64,000 bases of DNA from Spartobacteria bacterium LR76 (GTDB lineage Bacteria; Verrucomicrobiota; Verrucomicrobiia; Chthoniobacterales; Terrimicrobiaceae), in contig QAYZ01000015.1 in assembly GCA_003054655.1 (NCBI GenBank), positions 558,001-622,000 of the forward strand, written 5' to 3'. The notes beneath the pieces are model-generated. The model was not told the DNA's origin. It searched no databases and worked only from the letters and a program-made list of their open reading frames with translations. Positions 44,482 through 53,747 of this stretch are shown in pieces; within the stretch, counting starts at the first letter, position 1, and every line of letters starts with the position of its first letter. Position numbers and translations under genes: made by a program.

Positions 44482-44715
44482 ATGAAAGCCATTGTCACCG
44501 TAATGCCCAAACCCTCCGTGCTTGATCCCCAAGGCGCGGCGACAGCGGAAGCGATGAAGCACCTCGGCCTCGAAAGCGTTGGCCGCGTGCGCGTCGGCAA
44601 GTCGATCGAGATCGAGCTGCCGGGCGAGCCGAACGAGGAAAAGCTGCATGAGATCGCCCGCGACCTCCTCTCGAACCCTGTCATCGAGGACTACGCCCTC
44701 GAGATCGTCCGATGA
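44482..44715 (+). CDS. purS: Phosphoribosylformylglycinamidine synthase subunit PurS
   Basis: A 77-residue protein typical of PurS (about 80), the small subunit that bridges PurQ and PurL in the three-protein FGAM synthase of de novo purine synthesis. It has the family pattern [42 protein letters not shown]. Its stop overlaps the purQ start by 4 bp (ATGA), and the order purS-purQ-purL is the common bacterial one. Confidence 0.93.
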   Translation: MKAIVTVMPKPSVLDPQGAATAEAMKHLGLESVGRVRVGKSIEIELPGEPNEEKLHEIARDLLSNPVIEDYALEIVR

Positions 44716-45425
44716 AGTTCGCCGTCCTCCGCTTCCCGGGGTCGAACTGCGACCAGGACTGCATCCACGCCCTCTCGACCTTCCCGGGGACCGAGGCCGA
44801 CTACGTGTGGCACAAGGACACCTCGCTCGGCGGTGCTGACGTGGTGGTGGTGCCGGGAGGCTTCTCCTACGGCGACTACCTGCGCACTGGCTCGATCGCG
44901 CGCTTCTCGCCCATCATGAAGACGGTGAAGGAATTCGCCGCGGCGGGCGGACTGGTCATCGGCATCTGCAACGGTTTCCAGATCCTCTGCGAATCCGGCC
45001 TCCTGCCCGGAGCGCTGGTGCGCAACCGCGACCTGCACTTCCTCTGCAAGCACGTGTATCTCCGCGTGGAGCAGACGGATACCCCCTTTACCAACGCCTC
45101 GACCAAGGGCGCGGTGCTCAATGTCCCCGTGGCTCATGGCGAAGGCTGCTACTTTGCCGACGACGAGACACTGAAGCGCCTCAACGCCGAGGGCCGCGTG
45201 CTCGTGCGCTACTGCGACGCGCAGGGCCAGGTCAGCGACGCGTCGAACCCGAATGGCTCCAAGGAAAACATCGCGGGCATCTGCAACGAAGGCCGCAATG
45301 TCTTCGGTCTCATGCCCCACCCCGAGCGCGCCTGCGATCCCTTCCTCGGCAGCACGGATGGAAGCGTGATCTTCCAGAGCCTGCTCAACTGGCCGACCTC
45401 GCCCCTGCGCAAGTCGGCTGCTTAA
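44712..45425 (+). CDS. purQ: Phosphoribosylformylglycinamidine synthase subunit PurQ
   Basis: A 237-residue class I glutamine amidotransferase supplying ammonia to PurL. It opens with [19 protein letters not shown], the PurQ N-terminal signature. The nucleophile is Cys86 in [10 protein letters not shown], and the His-Glu pair is in [11 protein letters not shown]. The length matches the family. It is coupled to purS by a 4-bp overlap; purL follows after 24 bp. Confidence 0.95.
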   Translation: MKFAVLRFPGSNCDQDCIHALSTFPGTEADYVWHKDTSLGGADVVVVPGGFSYGDYLRTGSIARFSPIMKTVKEFAAAGGLVIGICNGFQILCESGLLPGALVRNRDLHFLCKHVYLRVEQTDTPFTNASTKGAVLNVPVAHGEGCYFADDETLKRLNAEGRVLVRYCDAQGQVSDASNPNGSKENIAGICNEGRNVFGLMPHPERACDPFLGSTDGSVIFQSLLNWPTSPLRKSAA

Positions 45426-45449
45426 TTCCTTTTTTCTCCTGTTACTTTC

Positions 45450-47678
45450 ATGAACGAACCCGCCATCACACCCGAGATCATCGCCAAGCACGGTCTCACG
45501 CCCGACGAGTACGAGCGCATCCAGAAAATCCTGGGCCGCGATCCGAACTTCACGGAGCTGGGTGTCTTTTCCGTCATGTGGAGCGAGCATTGCTCCTATA
45601 AAAACTCCAAGCCCGAGCTGCGAAAGTTCCCCACCACCGGCGACACGGTGCTGGTGAAGGCGGGTGAAGAGAATGCCGGCGTGATCGACGTCGGCGACGG
45701 CTGGGCGGTGGCGTTCAAGATGGAGAGCCACAATCACCCGAGCGCGGTCGAGCCCTTCCAGGGCGCGGCTACCGGCGTGGGCGGCATCATCCGCGACATC
45801 TTTACGATGGGCGCGCGTCCGGTCTTCAACCTGAACTCGCTGCGTTTCGGCGACATCCGGGGCGACTCCGCCGAGGCCCGGACGAACCGCCGTCTCTTCG
45901 CAGGCGTCGTGTCGGGCATTGCCCATTACGGCAACTGCATCGGCATCCCGACCATTGGCGGCGAGGTGTACTTTGACGAATCCTACTCCGGCAATCCGCT
46001 GGTGAACGTCTTCTGTCTCGGCGTGCTCAAGCACGAGGAAATCGCGCGCGGCGCGGCCTCGGGCATCGGCAACCCGGTTTTCTACGTGGGTGCGGAGACG
46101 GGACGCGACGGACTCGCGGGCGCGGCCTTTGCCTCGCGCGACCTCACCGAGGAATCCAAGCAGGACCGTCCCGCCGTGCAGGTGGGCGATCCGTTCCGCG
46201 AAAAGCTCCTTTTGGAAGCCTGTCTCGAACTCCTGGCCAGCGGCTGCGTCGCGGGCATCCAGGACATGGGTGCGGCGGGCCTCACCTGCTCGACCTGCGA
46301 AACGGCGAGCCGCGGTGGTACGGGCGTCGAGATCGACCTCGCCCTCGTGCCCAAGCGCGAGACGGGCATGACGCCTTACGAAACCCTGCTGAGCGAAAGC
46401 CAGGAGCGCATGCTCGTGATCGTGAAGAAGGGCCAGGAGGACTCCGTGCGCCAGATTTTCGAGAAGTGGGACCTCCCGTACGCCGAGATCGGCACGGTGA
46501 AGGACGACGGCTTCATGCGCGTGAAGGAAAATGGCGTGACGGTGGTGGAGATCCCCGCCCGCTCGCTCGCCGACGAAGCGCCGATCTACAACCGCGAGGT
46601 TTCCGAGAAGAACCTGCCCGCTCCGTTTGACGCGGCCACGCTGCCCGAGACGGATGTAACGACTGCTCTCGTGTCGCTGATGAGCCACCCGAGCCTCGCC
46701 TCGAAGCGCTGGGTCTGGCGTCAATACGACCACATGGTGCGCCTCGGCGCGACCGTGCTGCCGGGTTCGGACGCCGCGGTCTTCATCGTCCGCGAAGCCA
46801 ATAAGATCCTCGCCGCCACGTCGGACTGCAACGCGATCTACTGCCGCCTCGATCCGCGCGAAGGCGCAAAGGTCGCCGTGGCCGAAGCCGCCCGCAACCT
46901 CGCCTGCTCGGGCGCGGTGCCGCTCGCAGTAACGGACAACCTGAATTTCGGAAACCCGCACAAGCCGGAGAATTTTCTCATGCTCCGCGAAGCCGTGGAA
47001 GGCCTGGCGGAAGCCTGCCGCGAATTCAACACCCCGGTGACCGGTGGCAACGTGAGCCTTTACAACGAAAGCCCGAACGGCACGATCGACCCGACCCCGA
47101 CGGTCGGCATGGTCGGCCAGATCGCGGACATGAAGCACGTGACGACGCAGGCCTTCAAAGCGGCGGGCGACGTGATCCTGCTCCTCGGCAATCTCGGCGA
47201 CGAGATCGGCGGCTCGCATTACCTCAAGGTGGTGCACGGCCAGAAGGCCGGCCTCCCGCCGCGCCTCGACTACGCCACGGAAAAGGCTCTGCACAATGGT
47301 GTGCGCGAGATCATTCGCAAGGGGCTCGTCCAGAGCGCCCACGATCTTTCGGAAGGCGGCATCGCCGTCGCCGTCGCGGAGTCCAGCCTCTCGGCCAAGC
47401 CCGCGCTCGGAGCGTCCATCGACCTCGGCTCGACGGGCCTGCGCCCGGATGTCGCGCTCTTCAACGAGTCGCAGTCGCGCATCATCGTCTCGGTCACGAG
47501 CGAAAACGCAGCCGAGGCGGAATCCGTCCTCAAGTCGCTCGGCGTCCCGGTGCAGCGCATCGGCACCGTGAACAGCACGGGCACGCTCCAGATTGCCGCT
47601 GATGGCAAGTCCTACTCCTGGCAGCTCTCCGACCTGGAGACCGCCTGGGGCGAGACCATCGGCAAGCTGATGGAATAA
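45450..47678 (+). CDS. purL: Phosphoribosylformylglycinamidine synthase subunit PurL
   Basis: A 742-residue small-type PurL, the ATP-dependent synthetase converting FGAR to FGAM using ammonia from PurQ. Key segments in order: [26 protein letters not shown]-like [22 protein letters not shown] with the catalytic His, [42 protein letters not shown], and the second half beginning near [11 protein letters not shown] with [15 protein letters not shown] and SLYNES. The two-fold internal arrangement fits the family. A hairpin repeat begins 13 bp after the stop. It ends the purine operon. Confidence 0.95.
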   Translation: MNEPAITPEIIAKHGLTPDEYERIQKILGRDPNFTELGVFSVMWSEHCSYKNSKPELRKFPTTGDTVLVKAGEENAGVIDVGDGWAVAFKMESHNHPSAVEPFQGAATGVGGIIRDIFTMGARPVFNLNSLRFGDIRGDSAEARTNRRLFAGVVSGIAHYGNCIGIPTIGGEVYFDESYSGNPLVNVFCLGVLKHEEIARGAASGIGNPVFYVGAETGRDGLAGAAFASRDLTEESKQDRPAVQVGDPFREKLLLEACLELLASGCVAGIQDMGAAGLTCSTCETASRGGTGVEIDLALVPKRETGMTPYETLLSESQERMLVIVKKGQEDSVRQIFEKWDLPYAEIGTVKDDGFMRVKENGVTVVEIPARSLADEAPIYNREVSEKNLPAPFDAATLPETDVTTALVSLMSHPSLASKRWVWRQYDHMVRLGATVLPGSDAAVFIVREANKILAATSDCNAIYCRLDPREGAKVAVAEAARNLACSGAVPLAVTDNLNFGNPHKPENFLMLREAVEGLAEACREFNTPVTGGNVSLYNESPNGTIDPTPTVGMVGQIADMKHVTTQAFKAAGDVILLLGNLGDEIGGSHYLKVVHGQKAGLPPRLDYATEKALHNGVREIIRKGLVQSAHDLSEGGIAVAVAESSLSAKPALGASIDLGSTGLRPDVALFNESQSRIIVSVTSENAAEAESVLKSLGVPVQRIGTVNSTGTLQIAADGKSYSWQLSDLETAWGETIGKLME

Positions 47679-47689
47679 GTTTCTCAACA

Positions 47690-47749
47690 GGAGCTTCGTC
47701 CCGAATGACGGGGCGAAGCTCTTGAGCCTTCGGCAGATTTTCCCCGGTA
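47690..47749 (+). repeat. Dispersed hairpin repeat, copy 1
   Basis: The stem GAGCTTCGTCCC / GGGGCGAAGCTC (47691-47721) encloses GAATGAC, with one T-G pair. The following tail TTGAGCCTTCGGCAG with a T run is also shared with copy 2 at 55199. It sits 12 bp after purL, so it may act as a terminator, but the loop and tail are conserved too, which a simple terminator would not need. Confidence 0.6.
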
Positions 47750-47794
47750 GAAGCACACTGCGGGGAAAGTTCGTAACCCTCCCGTATTGATGGA

Positions 47795-48886
47795 GTGCAC
47801 GAACCCGCTATTTTCCAGGAAGTGAAGCGCTCTAAAAGCCAGGCAAAGTCTTCAGGAGATATCCAATCCATCTCCGATTTCGCGGCTTACCTGGGGTTAT
47901 CCTATTGCACCGTCTCGCGCGCGCTGAACGGCCATCCCATGGTAAAGGCCGAAACACGTGAGCGCATCCTTCACGAGATGGAGGCCATCGGCTTTCGTCC
48001 CAATCCCTTTGCCCGCAGCCTGCGGGGACAAGGAAGGGGACTGATCGGTATCTGCGTAGTCGGAGTAAATGCTCCGATCCTGAGCACCAAGATCTTTTAC
48101 CTCCAAAAATTTCTCCGCGAGCACAACCTGCGAGGGCTTCTGGAAATCGCCGAGGACACTCCGGAAAGCGAGCTTCGTGTCATCGAGGATTTTGTGCGCA
48201 TCCGCACGGAGGGGATCGTACTCATCTACTCCTGCCTCCCGGCTTCGAATACCCGGGATTCCTTCACGGAAATACCCTTTGTCCATGTCGATCCGCAGGA
48301 TATGCAGCAGGTTCCCAGCGTGGCCCTGGATCGACCAAAAGCGATGACACTGATCTTCGATCATCTCCTGGAGCTGGGCCATCGGCGTTTTGCACTCATG
48401 GGCGTAAGCCGAAAAGACAGATGGCGAGGACCGGCACTCGAGCAGCGCGCTCGGGAGGTCGGACTCGACCCGGATCGGTGTTTCGATGAAGTGCCCAAAT
48501 TTACCAAGGACAGCTCCATCTCACAGGGCAGGGAGTTGGTCGAGGGTTACCTGCGCGGCCGGGATGATCCGGCGACAGCGTTTATCGCCCTGGATGACGT
48601 CACCGCCATAGGAGTCATCGAGGGCATCCGGCGACTCGGCTATCGCGTTCCCGAGGATTTCTCCGTCACGGGTTTTGACCATCTGGAGATCGGACAGGAG
48701 CTCACCCCATCGCTGACGACGATCGAGCAGGAATCGCAGGAAATGATGGACGCCGTGGGCAAACTCCTGCTTGAGGAGATCTCCAACACCAGGTCCACCC
48801 CCGGCCTGCATCGGGTGGCACCCCGCATCGTACTCGGGCAGTCCACCGGCCCCGCCCGCCTGCACCGGCTCTCCTCACTCACGTAG
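47795..48886 (+). CDS. LacI family transcriptional regulator
   Basis: A 363-residue LacI-type regulator. The helix-turn-helix is ISDFAAYLGLSYCTVSRALNG, hinge FRPNPFARSLRG. The sensor domain shows GLIGICVVG, EGIVLIYSCLP, RFALMGVSRKDRW, AFIALDDVTAIGVIEGIRRLG and VTGFDHLEIGQELTPSLTTI. There is a 25-residue extension before the helix-turn-helix; GTG 47795 was kept as start, but GTG 47822 is possible. It is encoded just before the PEP-CTERM/beta-helix operon and probably regulates it. Its recognition helix differs from the other LacI protein (SYCTVSRAL against SYTLVSKVL), so it should read another operator. I did not identify one. Confidence 0.88.
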   Translation: MHEPAIFQEVKRSKSQAKSSGDIQSISDFAAYLGLSYCTVSRALNGHPMVKAETRERILHEMEAIGFRPNPFARSLRGQGRGLIGICVVGVNAPILSTKIFYLQKFLREHNLRGLLEIAEDTPESELRVIEDFVRIRTEGIVLIYSCLPASNTRDSFTEIPFVHVDPQDMQQVPSVALDRPKAMTLIFDHLLELGHRRFALMGVSRKDRWRGPALEQRAREVGLDPDRCFDEVPKFTKDSSISQGRELVEGYLRGRDDPATAFIALDDVTAIGVIEGIRRLGYRVPEDFSVTGFDHLEIGQELTPSLTTIEQESQEMMDAVGKLLLEEISNTRSTPGLHRVAPRIVLGQSTGPARLHRLSSLT

Positions 48887-48949
48887 CAGCCACTTTTTTG
48901 TTGCTTTCGCCCGGTTTTCGATCAAATTGCTACACGTATCGCATTTCTC

Positions 48950-49693
48950 ATGAAACTCCCCCGCATCCCTCTCCTCCTGTGTGCATCGCTCCTCTGCGCC
49001 ACCGTCGGCTCGGCCGCCGTGGTTGTCTCCACGAGCGACGCGCTTCCCTCCAATGTGGTCTTCAGCAATGTGGCCACATCGACCACCACCACGATCTCGT
49101 GGTACAATACGGTCAACTCGACCGAGCGAGAAATCGCCCAGAGCTTCCAGGCGAGCTCCAGCTTCACGCTCGACTCGATCACCATGCTCCTGAATGACTC
49201 CGGGTCTGCGGTGGGCAATGGCTCCGGAACCGGCAATACAAACACCCAGGGGGCGACATTCACCATTACGATCTACTCATCGACGACAAACCGCTTCGAC
49301 CTGTCGAGCACCACGCAGTTGGTCTCCAGTCAGACCGGAACGCTGCCGACGACAGGATTTACCGGGTCGAATGTGCGGGGCGACTACATCACCTTTGACC
49401 TCGGCAGCAATATCGCGCTCACCAGCGGTTTGTATTACGCCTTTGCGTTTTCCTTCCCCACGGCGGCCACCGACCGCAGCCTGCAATTCGTGGTCAATGG
49501 CAACACCCTGTCGACCACAGGCTATGCCTATACGTTTACCAACGCTGCATCCTCGCCCGGATCCTGGACGGCGAATGGCGGTAATGACTACGCCTTCTAC
49601 CTCACAGCCGTGCCAGAGCCCGGAACCTTCGCGCTGGCTGGCCTGGGGCTGATGGTGCTGCTGATCCGCCGTCGGCGCAGCATGGTTCACTGA
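48950..49693 (+). CDS. PEP-CTERM sorting domain protein
   Basis: A 247-residue exported protein. Signal peptide: MKLPRIPLLLCASLLCATVG, cleavage near SAA|VVV. The mature domain is Ser/Thr-rich beta-sandwich (IAQSFQASSSFTLDSITMLLNDSG, GDYITFDLGSNIALTSGLYYAFAFSF), of the choice-of-anchor kind often joined to PEP-CTERM tails. It ends with VPEPGTFALAGLGLMVLLIRRRR, read here as motif, helix and basic patch for exosortase cleavage. It probably ends on the surface or in the extracellular matrix. It is separated by 46 bp from the beta-helix operon downstream. Confidence 0.8.
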   Translation: MKLPRIPLLLCASLLCATVGSAAVVVSTSDALPSNVVFSNVATSTTTTISWYNTVNSTEREIAQSFQASSSFTLDSITMLLNDSGSAVGNGSGTGNTNTQGATFTITIYSSTTNRFDLSSTTQLVSSQTGTLPTTGFTGSNVRGDYITFDLGSNIALTSGLYYAFAFSFPTAATDRSLQFVVNGNTLSTTGYAYTFTNAASSPGSWTANGGNDYAFYLTAVPEPGTFALAGLGLMVLLIRRRRSMVH

Positions 49694-49739
49694 GCATCCA
49701 GCCCGCGTACGATTCGGTGCTCCCCCCTGGAACACTCTG

Positions 49740-51473
49740 ATGAAGAAGCCCCTCACCTTTATCCTGCTGCTCGCCCTCTCCGGAGCCTGCGTCTCCGCCG
49801 ACGAAGCCTTTGACCTGAAGGCGGCGCTGGCGGCCATGCAGAGCAAGGGAGAGAAGTCTCTCAAGGCGCCTGCCGGGACGTATCGCCTGCCCGAGGCGGG
49901 GCTCGCTCTCAGCGGGCTAACCGATGTCACGCTGGACCTCGGCGGCGTGACATTGGTCGCGACATCCTTTGACCGACCGGCGCTGAATCTGGCGGATTGC
50001 CGTAATGTCACGATCAAGGGCCTCACCATTGATTATGATCCCCTGCCTTTCACGCAGGGATCGGTGACAGCGGTGAATCGGGAGGCCCGCACGGTCGAGT
50101 TTGCCGTGCACGAGGGTTATCCATCGCTCACCAGCGCGTATCTGGTCACTCGCTTCCACCTCTTTGAGAAGGACGCACATCGGTGGAAGAAGGATGCGCC
50201 CGACTATTACGTGTCCAAGACCGAACGCATCGACGACCGGCACGGGAGGTTCGTCTTCGGGCCAGACTCCCCGGGACTGGATCGGATCGAGATCGGCGAT
50301 CGGGTCGCGGTGAACATCCGCAAGGCTCCGGCCATCTCGATCTCCTCGGGAACAAGCGGGACGGTGCTGGAGGATTGTACGATCCATGCCAGCCCGGGGT
50401 TGGGCGTGATCATCCGGTTTGCGGAAGACTCGGGCACGTATCGGCGGCTGAAAATCCTGCCCGGGCCTCGGCCTGCCGGAGCGACCGAACCGAGGCTCCT
50501 CTCGACCTGCGCCGATGGACTCAACGCGGCCTACACAAGGCGGGGACCGGTGCTGGAGGACTGCGAGTTTGCCTATATGGGGGATGATTCCCTCAATGTG
50601 CATGGAACGATCCTCCCGGTGCTGGAGGCGTATGAGGATGGGAGCTTCCTCTCGATGCGTCCGCAGAAGGGAGAGGTCTTTGATCGTGTGGTAAAGCCCG
50701 GCGACGACCTGCATTTCCTGCAAGCGCCGACCTATGCGATCACCGGTCGCAGCAAGATCGCATCGTTCGAGCGGGTTGCAGGAAACTCTGATCAATGGCG
50801 GGCAAGGGCGCGGGAAATCTGGCCGACATTTGAAAGCAAGGGCGAGATGACGTTCTTTCGCGTACGCCTTCAGTCCCCGTCGGGAGAGGCGAGGCCGGGG
50901 ATGTTCCTTGAGATCCCGGCGACAGCGGCGGGCGGGTATGTGGTGCGCGGCTGCTATTTTCACGACCACCGGGCGCGGGGCCTGCGCCTGATGGGCGGCG
51001 ACGGGCTGGTGGAGAATAACCGATTTGAACGAATCAAAGGCGTGGCCATCAGCATCGGCCCGTCCTTCGCCTTCTGGCGGGAGGCCGGGTGGTGCAGCAA
51101 GGTCACCATCCGGAAAAACGAAATCCGCGACGTGGGCGAAGGGACCAATCTCCGGCAGCCCGACAGCTACACCGTCGGGGCCATCTCGGTCATCGCCCGG
51201 GTGGACCCCACTCCGGGAGGCAGGATCGATTACTTCCCCGGCAATGAGGACATCCTCATCGAAGCCAATACCATCGATGGCTGTTCGGTGGGCGCCATCC
51301 AGATCTGCGCGGCGAAAGACACCACGGTGAGAGACAACATCATTCGCAATGTCTGCCTCGCCCATGCGACGGACGCAGGCCGGGAGTATGGGCTCCTCTC
51401 GGGACGCCCCATCGATGTCACCCAGGCGGAAGTCGAACTCGACAACAATCAACTCCCTCCCACCCAGCCATGA
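49740..51473 (+). CDS. Secreted beta-helix protein, GH110-like
   Basis: A 577-residue exported protein with signal peptide MKKPLTFILLLALSGACVSA cleaved near SA|DEA. Right-handed beta-helix turns run through most of it (VTLDLGGVTLVA, CRNVTIKGLTIDYDP, GTVLEDCTIHASPGLGV, GLVENNRFERIKGVAI, DILIEANTIDGCSVGAI). The segment TCADGLNAAYTRRGPVLEDCEFAYMGDDSLNVHGT closely follows the GH110 pattern ADG...GxxxxxNCxFxxxGDDxxNVHGT, whose paired Asp are proposed catalytic residues in these inverting alpha-1,3-galactosidases. I infer an alpha-galactosidase-type activity on an extracellular glycan; other beta-helix families are possible. The next gene overlaps it by 4 bp. Confidence 0.7.
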   Translation: MKKPLTFILLLALSGACVSADEAFDLKAALAAMQSKGEKSLKAPAGTYRLPEAGLALSGLTDVTLDLGGVTLVATSFDRPALNLADCRNVTIKGLTIDYDPLPFTQGSVTAVNREARTVEFAVHEGYPSLTSAYLVTRFHLFEKDAHRWKKDAPDYYVSKTERIDDRHGRFVFGPDSPGLDRIEIGDRVAVNIRKAPAISISSGTSGTVLEDCTIHASPGLGVIIRFAEDSGTYRRLKILPGPRPAGATEPRLLSTCADGLNAAYTRRGPVLEDCEFAYMGDDSLNVHGTILPVLEAYEDGSFLSMRPQKGEVFDRVVKPGDDLHFLQAPTYAITGRSKIASFERVAGNSDQWRARAREIWPTFESKGEMTFFRVRLQSPSGEARPGMFLEIPATAAGGYVVRGCYFHDHRARGLRLMGGDGLVENNRFERIKGVAISIGPSFAFWREAGWCSKVTIRKNEIRDVGEGTNLRQPDSYTVGAISVIARVDPTPGGRIDYFPGNEDILIEANTIDGCSVGAIQICAAKDTTVRDNIIRNVCLAHATDAGREYGLLSGRPIDVTQAEVELDNNQLPPTQP

Positions 51474-53065
51474 AACACCTCCCACTCGCCGTCGCGCTCG
51501 GACTCCTCAATCTGCCTGCGGGCCTGCTCGCCATCGATACCGCCACAACGAAGGTCGTCAGCGGCAACCCGCCGCTCCAATCCAATGTCAGCCAGGGGGA
51601 ATCCGGCGAGGCCAAGGGCATGGGGTGGCGCTGGACCGTCTCAGGCGGACGCCGCGATCTGGGCCAGATCTTTGAGGTAAAGACCGCCTTCGAAGCTCGC
51701 GACCTGGCCCTGAGGGTCGAGGCGGGAGTGGACGCGCAGGAGTTCGAACGCCCCTTCCGTCTCTCGTTCTTCGAAGTTTCTGAAGGCATCACACCGCGCG
51801 GTGAGCCCATGGCCGTCCTGGAGGGCACGGTGCCGCCCAAGGGACAGGCTCCGCGCAAGGGTTCGTGGGTGGTCATTTCCTTCGATCCCATCGCCTTCAA
51901 ACCGGGGCGCTATGCGTTTCTGCTGGAGTTTCTCAATGAAGGGACCGACGGCCAGGCCATCACACTCGCGGTGGGCGACCCGGCTTCCGCGGTCTATCCG
52001 GGACTCCTGAGAACCCCGGAAGAGGGCTACAAAAAGGGCTTCCCGCTTTGCTTCATCCTCTCCTCGGGACAAAAGACGGCAGCGGCAGCTACGGTTCCTG
52101 TCGAGCATCGAACGCTGGTGGTCGACCAAAAGGCTGGCCAGCCCTATGCCTCCATCGCCGCCGCGGTGAAAGAGGCCCGGCCCGGCGACACGATCCAGCT
52201 CGCCAAAGGCTCCGGGCCGTATCGCGAAGTGCTGCGCATCAGCCAGTCGGGGTTGCCGGATGCGCCGATCATCTTTGACGGCAATGGCGAGGTGATCACA
52301 GGCTTTGCGCCTCTGGAAGGTTTCCGTGAATCCGACGGACAGACGATGTGTCCATTGCCCGTGCCGTTTCCCTGCGTGCTGACTTATCAGGGAGAGAGGA
52401 TCGTGCAGGATGCGACCACCGGCCAGTTCACCAAATGGGCGCGCCTGTCCGATGACGGCAAGTCGCTCATTCTGCTGCCGGGAACCCAAGCGTCGGGATG
52501 GGAGATCTCAGCCCGCGACTTTGTCGTGCAGGTTCTCAACGTCTCGCATCACGTTTATCGCAACATCCGGGCCTCAGGATCACTGAATGATGGATTCAAC
52601 CTCCATGGCACGGGCACGGATCTCGTGTTTGAGAACATCGAGGGCTTTCAAAATCTCGACGAGGGCTTTTCAGCCCATGACCAGATCGTCTGCCGGATCG
52701 ACGGCGGGCAGTTCTGGGAAAACGACAATGGCATCGGCAATGTCGCCCGCTCCTCGATGGAGGCGGCAAATATCCGCTGCCATTCCAATCTCGGCTGGGG
52801 GTTGTGGCTGCGGGAATGCAGCGCCGATTTGAAAAACCTGCGGGCCTGGGACAATGGAGCGGCGCAGGTCTGCTTCGACATCAACAGCCAGGCGGCATGC
52901 GCAGATGTGCAGTTCACCGACCCAAACCGCTCCGCCCGTCCCTGGATCAGCTATAAGGAGACACGCCAGATCACCACTCAGCCCGCCTACGTGAAAGTCG
53001 GGAGCGCAACAATCACGGGGGAAACTCCTGTCTCTGTCTCCGCCGAACACATCACGTCGCGATGA
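51470..53065 (+). CDS. Secreted parallel beta-helix protein, unknown activity
   Basis: A 531-residue exported protein (signal peptide MKHLPLAVALGLLNLPAGLL, cleavage near A|IDT). The N-terminal part (about 20-195) resembles a beta-sandwich: GQIFEVKTAFEARDLALRVEAG and SWVVISFDPIAFKPGRYAFLLEF. The rest is a beta-helix opening with VDQKAGQPYASIAAAVKEARPGDTIQLAKG, the standard first turn of pectate-lyase-like helices, then YREVLRISQSGLPDAPIIFDG, NIRASGSLNDGFNLHGTGTDLVFENIEGFQNLDEGFSAHDQ. The His/Asp-rich DEGFSAHDQ site may be catalytic. I cannot name the family. It overlaps both neighbours by 4 bp (ATGA), indicating a coupled operon. Confidence 0.75.
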   Translation: MKHLPLAVALGLLNLPAGLLAIDTATTKVVSGNPPLQSNVSQGESGEAKGMGWRWTVSGGRRDLGQIFEVKTAFEARDLALRVEAGVDAQEFERPFRLSFFEVSEGITPRGEPMAVLEGTVPPKGQAPRKGSWVVISFDPIAFKPGRYAFLLEFLNEGTDGQAITLAVGDPASAVYPGLLRTPEEGYKKGFPLCFILSSGQKTAAAATVPVEHRTLVVDQKAGQPYASIAAAVKEARPGDTIQLAKGSGPYREVLRISQSGLPDAPIIFDGNGEVITGFAPLEGFRESDGQTMCPLPVPFPCVLTYQGERIVQDATTGQFTKWARLSDDGKSLILLPGTQASGWEISARDFVVQVLNVSHHVYRNIRASGSLNDGFNLHGTGTDLVFENIEGFQNLDEGFSAHDQIVCRIDGGQFWENDNGIGNVARSSMEAANIRCHSNLGWGLWLRECSADLKNLRAWDNGAAQVCFDINSQAACADVQFTDPNRSARPWISYKETRQITTQPAYVKVGSATITGETPVSVSAEHITSR

Positions 53066-53718
53066 GACCCAACTTTCACAGCGTAGTCCGAGTCAAGGCT
53101 GGCTTCACACTCATCGAGCTGCTGGTGACAATCTCGATCATCGGCGTCCTCGCGACCCTGATCCTCGGGGCGTCCAGCGCCGCGCGCAAAAGCGCCGACA
53201 CCGCCGTATGCCTTTCCAATTTACGCCAACAGGGCGCTGTCTTTGCGATGTATGCGGCGGAGAATGACGGTTGCCTGCCCTCCGCCCTGGGCAATGTCGA
53301 CCCCTACAACAGCGGCACCCTCGTATCCTGGATGATGGTCGTGCAGTACTACGCACAGATGAATTTCCCGAAGGACCGGCAGCGCAACATCCTGCTGTGT
53401 CCGAGTGCGGTGCAGACCTACCCCGGCAGGGTGGCCCGGCGCACCTATGCGATGAATGTCGCGGGAGGATCCGGTAATACACCGCAGAAGCTCGCACGCT
53501 TCGCCAAGCCATCCGCAACCGCACTGGTGGTCGATGCCCGGGCGGTCGGCACAGCCGGAGACAGCAGCTCGACCTTTGGCCTCAGCGACATCAACACCAC
53601 CCCGGAGTGGCGGCACCAGGGCGCGCTCAATGTTCTCTTCGTCGACGGTCACTGCCAGACCATGCCGGCCAGCGCCAAGGCGGACTTCCAGCGCTACGTC
53701 CAGAACTTCGTACCCTGA
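53062..53718 (+). CDS. Prepilin-type protein with C-terminal H-X9-DG signature
   Basis: A 218-residue prepilin-like protein: basic start, then G|FTLIELLVTISIIGVLATLILG with Glu5 and a globular part. The end EWRHQGALNVLFVDGHCQTM is the H-X9-DG signature common in planctomycete and verrucomicrobial pseudopilin-like families (DUF1559 and relatives). CLSNLRQQGAVFAMYAAENDGCLP also matches them. It is translationally coupled to the upstream beta-helix gene, so it probably forms or decorates a pseudopilus serving export of, or contact with, those enzymes. It is a lone prepilin, unlike the four-gene cassette at 6328. Confidence 0.8.
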   Translation: MRPNFHSVVRVKAGFTLIELLVTISIIGVLATLILGASSAARKSADTAVCLSNLRQQGAVFAMYAAENDGCLPSALGNVDPYNSGTLVSWMMVVQYYAQMNFPKDRQRNILLCPSAVQTYPGRVARRTYAMNVAGGSGNTPQKLARFAKPSATALVVDARAVGTAGDSSSTFGLSDINTTPEWRHQGALNVLFVDGHCQTMPASAKADFQRYVQNFVP

Positions 53719-53747
53719 AAAAACTTTTTACCAACGCCAGAGCATTC

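Noticed and set aside
44691-47756. A 1,021-codon open frame antisense to purQ and purL
   Set aside because: High-GC codon use leaves the opposite strand open. The translation is Arg/His/Ala-rich without motifs, while purQ and purL are unmistakable.
48920-48950. CTACACGTATCGCA before the PEP-CTERM gene as a ninth operator
   Set aside because: Only the central ACACGTAT fits; both arms differ, so it is not counted with the LacI-type sites, though it could belong to the second LacI protein.
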